In this document: positions 1 through 5,003 of the stretch, piece by piece
Numbering within the stretch: position 1 is the first letter of the stretch
Layout: every line of letters begins with the position of its first letter
Source of the DNA: Acidimicrobiaceae bacterium
Lineage (GTDB): Bacteria > Actinomycetota > Acidimicrobiia > Acidimicrobiales > Bog-793
DNA length: 5,003 nt
Direction: 5' to 3'
Assembly: GCA_027459565.1 (NCBI GenBank)
Contig: DAIDIA010000202.1
Location: 1-5,003 of the forward strand
Made by a program: the position numbers and the translations under genes
The notes under the pieces: generated by a model
Database searches by the model: none
The model's input: the letters and a program-made list of their open reading frames with translations, nothing else
What the model was told of the DNA's origin: nothing

Positions 1-5
1 CCATC

Positions 6-14
6 GATACAGCG
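6..14 (+). repeat. 9-bp direct repeat, left copy
   Basis: GATACAGCG occurs here and again at 77-85, on either side of the palindrome at 18-61. A 9-bp duplication is the usual size of an IS1-family target duplication, but the repeats are not placed symmetrically around the palindrome (3 bases on the left, 15 on the right). The match could also be chance. Confidence 0.4.
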
Positions 15-17
15 ATA

Positions 18-61
18 CCTTCATTGGTGATATTGATAATATCAATTGCCACCATTGAAGG
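18..61. repeat. Nested imperfect palindrome in AT-rich leader
   Basis: The outer arms CCTTCATTGGTG (18-29) and CACCATTGAAGG (50-61) pair at 11 of 12 positions. Inside them, ATTGATA (32-38) and TATCAAT (40-46) pair perfectly around one central A. The two arm pairs share nearly the same centre (39 to 39.5), so the whole 44 bp can fold as one long stem with small internal irregularities. It lies upstream of the transposase gene in DNA of about 40% GC. It could be an operator, an attenuating hairpin, a terminator of a gene off the left edge, or part of a mobile element end. The sequence shows only the symmetry; the role is unknown. Confidence 0.75.
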
Positions 62-76
62 AAACATCTTTACAAT

Positions 77-85
77 GATACAGCG
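77..85 (+). repeat. 9-bp direct repeat, right copy
   Basis: Second copy of GATACAGCG, 71 bp downstream of the first (6-14). It lies 20 bp upstream of the chosen transposase start. An 8-base version, GATACAGC, also appears inside the transposase gene at 634-641, which weakens the case for a special role. Confidence 0.4.
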
Positions 86-104
86 GTCAAGCATAATGGC
101 CAGT

Positions 105-971
105 ATGAACAGGTTAAGTACGGCACGCAGGGCCCAGCTGATCGGGCTTCTCTGTGAGGGGATGTCAATGCGAGCCATCAATCGGACAACTGGCGTCGCG
201 CGCCAGACCATCTCTGACCTGCTCGAAAAGCTCGGTCTTGCATGCTCTGAATACCAGGACGGCGTTTTCAACAACCTGGACATCAGAACAGTCGAATGCG
301 ACGAAATCTGGAGCTTTGTCGGTAGCAAGCAAAAGAACGTCCCAGACGGGCAAGAAGAGAATCCCGACTATGGCGACGTATGGCTCTGGACGGCCATCGA
401 CGCTCAAACAAAGCTCGTCCCGTCGTGGCTCGTTGGCGAACGAACGGTGGCCGATTGCTACACGTTCATGGCCGACTTCAAGACACGCGTCAAGCCGGGG
501 CATCGCATCCAGATCACTACCGACGGACTCGGCGCTTACAACACCGTCGTTGATGCCCTTTGGCGCGACTCAGCCGACTTCGCACAAATCGTCAAGGTCT
601 ACGGGTCGGCTGGATCGGCAAATAATGAGCAGCGATACAGCCCAGCCGAATGTACAGGAACTGACATTCTCATTCGCACCGGATCGCCCGACTCTCGTCA
701 CATTTCGACCAGTTACGTCGAGCGCAACAACCTGACGATCCGAATGGGAATGCGACGCTACACGCGACTGACTAACGCATTCAGCAAGAAGGTCGAGTTC
801 CACGCTCACGCTTGCTCGCTTTATTTCATGTACTACAACTTCGCCAAAAAACATGCTGCGCTACGCATCCAAAACGCGGACGATACCTACACCCAGCGAA
901 CCCCAGCCATGGCTGCGGGAATCGCAAAATACCAGTGGTTCGTCGAACAGATCGCCGGGTTGCTTGACTAG
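105..971 (+). CDS. IS1-family DDE transposase, single frame
   Basis: This protein of 288 aa is predicted to cut and join DNA ends during transposition of an IS1-family element. Residues 1-45 form a helix-turn-helix DNA-binding region, opening with MNRLSTARRAQ and containing GMSMRAINRTTGVARQTI. The catalytic domain follows: D66 in ECDEIWSF, D140 in TTDGLGAY and E206 in SYVERNNLTIR, then a basic RMGMRRYTRLTNAFSKK stretch. All three catalytic residues are present and the frame is intact, so it may be active. Unlike classical IS1, no frameshift between two ORFs is needed. The start at 105 was chosen because relatives begin MNRLS. ATG codons at 75 and 96 and a TTG at 24 are in frame upstream, and AAGGA (58-62) sits 12 bases before the ATG at 75, so a start there is possible. 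Its stop codon overlaps that of the convergent KTSC gene. Terminal inverted repeats were not found. Confidence 0.9.
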   Translation: MNRLSTARRAQLIGLLCEGMSMRAINRTTGVARQTISDLLEKLGLACSEYQDGVFNNLDIRTVECDEIWSFVGSKQKNVPDGQEENPDYGDVWLWTAIDAQTKLVPSWLVGERTVADCYTFMADFKTRVKPGHRIQITTDGLGAYNTVVDALWRDSADFAQIVKVYGSAGSANNEQRYSPAECTGTDILIRTGSPDSRHISTSYVERNNLTIRMGMRRYTRLTNAFSKKVEFHAHACSLYFMYYNFAKKHAALRIQNADDTYTQRTPAMAAGIAKYQWFVEQIAGLLD

Positions 972-1156
972 CCAATCAGAACGGCTCGGTACTTGTCCTT
1001 GATTCGCCGCGTGTAGAAGTTACCCATTGAGCTGGATGCCATGAATGCAGAGAAAACCGCTTCCGGTACTCCGCTGTACGCATAGACCGGCATCCGATTT
1101 ACAGGCTTGCGGAATTGAAGTTCCAGCCGTCCACCTTGCCTGACGTACCTAACCAT
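968..1156 (-). CDS. KTSC-domain small protein
   Basis: The 62-aa product is essentially one KTSC domain. This short domain occurs at the C-terminus of some lysyl-tRNA synthetases and alone in small bacterial and phage proteins; RNA binding has been suggested but not shown. Visible hallmarks are an N-terminal beta strand (LELQFR), the central YxY motif (YAY, residues 25-27) followed by GVP, the SSSMGNFYTRRIK stretch (41-53), and a closing KY. The ATG at 1156 is preferred because AAGGA (1165-1169) lies 8 bases upstream; an in-frame ATG at 1195 would add 13 residues with no domain match. The gene converges on the transposase, and the two stop codons share CTAG at 968-971. Whether it is a passenger of the mobile element or an older neighbour cannot be told. 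Family assignment is fairly sure, cellular role unknown. Confidence 0.8.
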   Translation of the reverse strand: MVRYVRQGGRLELQFRKPVNRMPVYAYSGVPEAVFSAFMASSSMGNFYTRRIKDKYRAVLIG

Positions 1157-1164
1157 CACGAATG

Positions 1165-1169
1165 TCCTT
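1165..1169 (-). promoter_or_regulatory. Ribosome binding site of KTSC gene
   Basis: AAGGA on the minus strand, 8 bases before the ATG at 1156. It decides the start in favour of the 62-aa form over the longer form from 1195. Confidence 0.6.
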
Positions 1170-1215
1170 GATCGTGGTGTTGGTACCCAGGCCATGCAAA
1201 AAGTCTAGGAGTGCC

Positions 1216-1443
1216 ATGCGGTCCTTGCTCATTGAACAGATCGAGCCGTCCCATTGGGCACCGATCGGCAAAGCCCATCACCCTCGCCGCTGCCCGTTTT
1301 GTGTCGTCAGCCGCATGGGAAAACGGCTTGGACTGATCGAGACAGCACCCGAGTATCCGACCGACGAAAACCTAGGATTAAGGAATGTTCATCCTTCTTT
1401 GGATTGTCCTCCTGATATTGGGAACCATCCGGGAGTGGAATAG
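1216..1443 (+). CDS. Doubtful small hypothetical protein
   Basis: I do not recognise this 75-aa frame. AGGAG (1207-1211) lies 4 bases before the ATG, a short but usable spacing. Codons up to about residue 55 favour G or C in the third position, as expected for coding DNA here, and the protein contains a CPFC pair. The last 20 or so codons overlap the membrane-protein frame that starts at 1385 and lose that bias, so the true C-terminus may be lost or frameshifted. It may be a real small gene, a gene remnant, or a chance frame. No function is proposed. Confidence 0.3.
   Translation: MRSLLIEQIEPSHWAPIGKAHHPRRCPFCVVSRMGKRLGLIETAPEYPTDENLGLRNVHPSLDCPPDIGNHPGVE
1374..1377 (+). promoter_or_regulatory. 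Ribosome binding site of membrane protein
   Basis: AGGA lies 7 bases before the ATG at 1385. A second AGGA directly abuts that ATG and is too close to serve. This spacing supports translation of the small membrane protein. Confidence 0.45.
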
Positions 1444-1588
1444 TCGATGGCTAGCTGCATTGGCGATTGTTTGGGTGGGGGTGATTGTCGGCTACTTGCT
1501 GATAGCGGGGTATCTCGAAGTTGCGTGGCACCGCCATGTACGAGGCCCATTTCGAGGGCAGAAGCGAAGAGGCCGAATTTCAAACTAG
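1385..1588 (+). CDS. Small two-helix membrane protein, hypothetical
   Basis: The 67-aa product has two hydrophobic segments, residues 2-14 (FILLWIVLLILGT) and about 22-44 (starting WLAALAIVWVGVIVGYLL). They are joined by a short charged loop, IREWNSR. The tail is strongly basic (HRHVRGPFRGQKRRGR), which suggests that the C-terminus faces the cytoplasm by the positive-inside rule. A Shine-Dalgarno-like AGGA sits 7 bases upstream of the ATG. It converges on groL, with a hairpin terminator between them. No family is recognised. Hydrophobic pattern plus ribosome site make it more credible than the overlapping frame at 1216-1443, but short membrane-like frames can arise by chance. Confidence 0.5.
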   Translation: MFILLWIVLLILGTIREWNSRWLAALAIVWVGVIVGYLLIAGYLEVAWHRHVRGPFRGQKRRGRISN

Positions 1589-1600
1589 GCCACTTCCGAA

Positions 1601-1626
1601 CAACGGGGCGCCGAGGCGCCCCGTTG
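1601..1626. terminator. Hairpin terminator between convergent genes
   Basis: CAACGGGGCGCC (1601-1612) and GGCGCCCCGTTG (1615-1626) are perfect 12-bp complements around GA; in RNA the innermost pair would open to give a 4-base loop. It begins 12 bases after the stop of the membrane-protein gene and lies 26 bases beyond the groL stop, so it can serve both strands. There is no run of T on either side, as is common for actinobacterial hairpin terminators. Confidence 0.75.
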
Positions 1627-1652
1627 CCGGAATCCGTCTTGCACAGCCGGGA

Positions 1653-3281
<1,629 letters not shown>

Positions 3282-3290
3282 TCTTCGGTC

Positions 3291-3298
3291 TCCTCCTT
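3291..3298 (-). promoter_or_regulatory. Strong ribosome binding site of groL
   Basis: AAGGAGGA on the minus strand ends 9 bases before the groL ATG at 3281. It is a near-perfect match to the 16S rRNA 3' end, as expected for a highly expressed gene. Confidence 0.85.
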
Positions 3299-3304
3299 GG
3301 TGAA

Positions 3305-3321
3305 CTGTCGGGGGTCGACAG
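3305..3321 (-). promoter_or_regulatory. Hairpin in groL 5' leader
   Basis: CTGTCG and CGACAG form a perfect 6-bp stem around a 5-base loop (ACCCC in the groL mRNA). The hairpin lies between CIRCE and the ribosome binding site, ending 6 bases upstream of the latter. It could stabilise the mRNA 5' end or affect translation. No pairing with the ribosome binding site is evident, so it is not a clear RNA thermometer. Confidence 0.4.
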
Positions 3322-3338
3322 CTGCACTCGATCTCTGA

Positions 3339-3365
3339 TTAGCACTCTCGATAGTTGAGTGCTAA
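3339..3365. promoter_or_regulatory. CIRCE operator (HrcA binding site)
   Basis: TTAGCACTC (3339-3347), nine bases, then GAGTGCTAA (3357-3365) is an exact match to the CIRCE consensus. CIRCE is bound by the repressor HrcA, which is inactivated on heat shock and helped to fold by GroEL itself. It lies 57 bases upstream of the groL start, so groL is expected to belong to the HrcA regulon. The hrcA gene is not in this window. Confidence 0.97.
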
Positions 3366-3395
3366 TAGGTAACCACGCAATCTTGGACTTTGCAA
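3366..3395 (-). promoter_or_regulatory. Candidate groL promoter
   Basis: On the minus strand TTGCAA (3390-3395) could be a -35 box, followed after 18 bases by TACCTA (3366-3371) as a weak -10 box directly next to CIRCE. Transcription would then begin inside CIRCE, matching the usual arrangement in which HrcA blocks the promoter. The -10 match is poor, so the exact position is uncertain. Confidence 0.35.
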
Positions 3396-3432
3396 CCGCA
3401 CCCATGTGAACAGGGGCTTTGTCGATCCCGCG

Positions 3433-3451
3433 GGCGACCAAAAGAGTCGCC
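3433..3451 (-). terminator. Possible terminator of thrC-cysO
   Basis: GGCGAC (3433-3438) and GTCGCC (3446-3451) form a perfect 6-bp stem with a 7-base loop, 34 bases beyond the sulfur-carrier stop codon. No T run follows on the minus strand. It could separate this operon from the groL promoter. The stem is short, so support is modest. Confidence 0.35.
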
Positions 3452-3484
3452 GAACGCGAATCCGGTGTCCCGGGAGCGGCCCGC

Positions 3485-3760
3485 TCAGCCTCCGGCGACG
3501 GCGGGGACGACGGAGATGGTCTGTCCCGGCGAAAGGGGGGTGTTGAGCCCCTCAAGGAAGCGGACGTCCTCGTCCGCGACGAAGACATTGACAAAGCGTC
3601 GCAGCTCGCCCGACTCGTCGAGGAGGCGCTCTCCAATCCCGGGGTGCGCAGCGTCGAGCGCGCGGACCAGCTCGCGGACGGTCGTCGCCTCGAGGACGAT
3701 CTCGCCCTCTCCCGCGGTCAACGGTCGCAGCTGGGTGGGAATTCGGACAGTGACGCTCAT
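3485..3760 (-). CDS. cysO: CysO/MoaD-type sulfur carrier protein
   Basis: This 91-aa protein has the ubiquitin-like MoaD/ThiS fold and ends in the diglycine (G90-G91) that is adenylated and turned into a thiocarboxylate to carry sulfur. It resembles mycobacterial CysO: start SVTVRIPTQLRP, the stretch RRFVNVFVADEDVRF (54-68), and the exact tail PAVAGG. In Mycobacterium, CysO gives sulfur to O-phosphoserine through CysM, and the Mec protease releases cysteine. Neither mec nor cysM is seen here. The gene instead overlaps threonine synthase by ATGA (3757-3760), so the two are probably translationally coupled. GAAGGGA inside the end of thrC, 7 bases before the ATG, acts as ribosome site. It could serve cysteine synthesis, or supply thiocarboxylate to other pathways, so the cysO symbol is by resemblance. 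Confidence 0.88.
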   Translation of the reverse strand: MSVTVRIPTQLRPLTAGEGEIVLEATTVRELVRALDAAHPGIGERLLDESGELRRFVNVFVADEDVRFLEGLNTPLSPGQTISVVPAVAGG

Positions 3761-5003
3761 GATTTGGTCCCTTCTTGTTCGCGTTCAAATGCGCTGAATG
3801 CCTCGAGTGTCGGAGGTATCGTCACGCTCGGGCCGACCGAATCGCCGAGTGCCTCGACGGTCTTGAGACCATTGCCGGTGATGTAGGCGACGACGACCTC
3901 GTCTTTCTTGATGACGCCCTCGCGCGCGAGTTTGGCGAGTGTCGCGACGGTGACGCCTCCGGCGGTCTCGGCGAAGATCCCCTCGGTGCGTGCAAGGAGG
4001 CGGATCGCCTCGACGATGTCCTGATCGCTCACCGATCCCATTCCCCCACCGGTCTCGCGCACGACCTGGAGTGCGTACCAGCCGTCCGCGGGGTTGCCGA
4101 TTGCGAGTGACTTCGCGATCGTGTGCGGACGGACGGGACGGATCTGGTCGGCTCCCTCGGCGAATGCGGTGGCGACCGGGGAGCATCCCTCGGCCTGAGC
4201 ACCCGAGACCCGGACACTGTGTCCGTCCTCGATCAGTCCGACCCTCTCGAGCTCGTGGAAACCCTTGTGGATCTTGGTCAGCTGCGATCCCGAGCCGACC
4301 GGCACGACGACGTGGTCCGGGGCGCGCCAGCCGAGCTGCTCAGCGACCTCGAAGGCGAGCGTCTTCGATCCCTCGGAGTAGTACGGTCGCACGTTGACGT
4401 TCACGAACGCCCAGTCGGAGTGCTCGCTGGCGATCTCCGCGCAGAGCCGGTTCACATCGTCGTAGTTGCCGTCGACGGCGACGAGTTTGAGGTCGAAGAC
4501 CGCGGTCATCGCGATCTTGACGTGCTCGAGGTCGCTCGGGATGAACACGTACGCGCTCATCCCGGCCCGCGCGGCGTGCGCGGCAACGGAGTTCGCGAGG
4601 TTCCCCGTCGATGCGCAGGACGCGACCTTGAACCCGAGCTCGCGGGCCTTGGCGAGGGCGACGGCGACGACGCGGTCCTTGAACGATCCCGTCGGATTGC
4701 GCGTGTCGTCTTTCAACCAGAGTTCGCCGAGGCCAAGTTCCTGTGCGAGACGCTCGGCGCGCACCAACGGTGTGAACCCGGCGCGCAGATCGATCGACGA
4801 GGTCTCGTGTGCGGGCAAAAGCTCGTGGTAGCGCCAGATCGAGAGCGGTCCCCGCTCGATCGACGCGCGCGAGACCGTCGACCGGATCTCGTCATAGTCG
4901 TAGACGACCTCGAGCGGTCCGAAACAGAAGTCGCAGACATGCAGCGCCTCGGCCGGATAGCGACGCCCACACTCTCGGCAGGCCAATCCCAGTACAGATG
5001 TCA
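3757..5003 (-). CDS. thrC: Threonine synthase, start beyond window edge
   Basis: This PLP enzyme (fold type II) converts O-phosphohomoserine to threonine, the last step of threonine synthesis in the cytoplasm. At least 415 residues are visible. Counting from the leucine codon at 4986: a CxxC...CxxC zinc ribbon (C3, C6, C18, C21), DDTRNPTGSFKDR with the PLP lysine K103, ASTGNLANS (125-133), the phosphate-binding GSGS (231-234), and the C-terminal TGNGLK (370-375) typical of threonine synthases. Classifying it as serine/threonine dehydratase or cysteine synthase fits less well because of that ending and the ribbon. A TTG at 4986 could start it, but the frame stays open for TSVLG upstream, and the last two bases of the window read TG on this strand, so the true start codon probably lies at or past the edge. 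The stop overlaps the sulfur-carrier start by 4 bases. Confidence 0.95.
   Translation of the reverse strand, partial: TSVLGLACRECGRRYPAEALHVCDFCFGPLEVVYDYDEIRSTVSRASIERGPLSIWRYHELLPAHETSSIDLRAGFTPLVRAERLAQELGLGELWLKDDTRNPTGSFKDRVVAVALAKARELGFKVASCASTGNLANSVAAHAARAGMSAYVFIPSDLEHVKIAMTAVFDLKLVAVDGNYDDVNRLCAEIASEHSDWAFVNVNVRPYYSEGSKTLAFEVAEQLGWRAPDHVVVPVGSGSQLTKIHKGFHELERVGLIEDGHSVRVSGAQAEGCSPVATAFAEGADQIRPVRPHTIAKSLAIGNPADGWYALQVVRETGGGMGSVSDQDIVEAIRLLARTEGIFAETAGGVTVATLAKLAREGVIKKDEVVVAYITGNGLKTVEALGDSVGPSVTIPPTLEAFSAFEREQEGTKS

Noticed and set aside
1..178. Minus-strand frame open from an ATG at 178 to the left edge, with a hydrophobic stretch
   Set aside because: It lies mostly opposite the conserved transposase N-terminus and the palindrome, has no recognised family and no clear ribosome site. 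The weak GroEL-like end is listed as a finding only.
154..735. Second plus-strand reading frame inside the transposase gene
   Set aside because: Translation is rich in Ser, Arg and Thr with no motif; it is a shadow of the well-supported transposase frame.
26..1282. Possible IS1-like inverted repeats, GGTGAT at 26-31 and ATCACC at 1277-1282
   Set aside because: Only 6 bp agree, the flanking bases do not form a target duplication, and IS1-family ends should be longer.
3419..3886. Plus-strand frame across the sulfur carrier gene
   Set aside because: It runs antisense to a clear CysO-type gene and its translation has no recognisable features.

Overview
The window looks like a piece of an actinobacterial chromosome, possibly from a deep-branching or uncultured lineage. 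The right two thirds are GC-rich. The chaperonin has the actinobacterial GroEL2 type of N-terminus. The sulfur carrier ends in PAVAGG, like mycobacterial CysO. The order threonine synthase, small sulfur carrier, groEL2 recalls what I remember from Streptomyces. The lineage is an inference from protein character, not a database result.

Left part (1 to about 1590) is accessory DNA. An AT-rich leader (1-104, about 40% GC by hand count) carries a nested palindrome with two copies of a 9-bp direct repeat on either side. It is followed by a single-frame IS1-family transposase (105-971) with a complete DDE triad. The transposase stop codon overlaps, at a shared CTAG, the stop codon of a convergent KTSC-domain gene (968-1156, minus). 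Beyond that lie a doubtful small reading frame (1216-1443) and a small two-helix membrane protein (1385-1588). I found no convincing insertion-sequence ends.

Right part (about 1600-5003) is core genome, with all genes on the minus strand. A 12-bp perfect hairpin (1601-1626) separates the accessory genes from groL (1653-3281). groL is a stand-alone chaperonin gene with a strong ribosome binding site, a 5'-leader hairpin and a perfect CIRCE operator (3339-3365), so HrcA control of heat-shock expression is expected. No groES is present here. Upstream of groL sits a coupled pair: threonine synthase (3757-5003, running off the edge) and a CysO/MoaD-type sulfur carrier (3485-3760), overlapping by ATGA.

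Functionally, the core part joins protein folding under stress, threonine synthesis and protein-bound sulfur delivery. The left part is a small mobile or decaying segment beside the 3' end of groL. I see no CRISPR array, no tRNA or rRNA, and no clear undescribed defence or biosynthetic system. The most unusual stretch is the palindromic leader and the transposase/KTSC junction.
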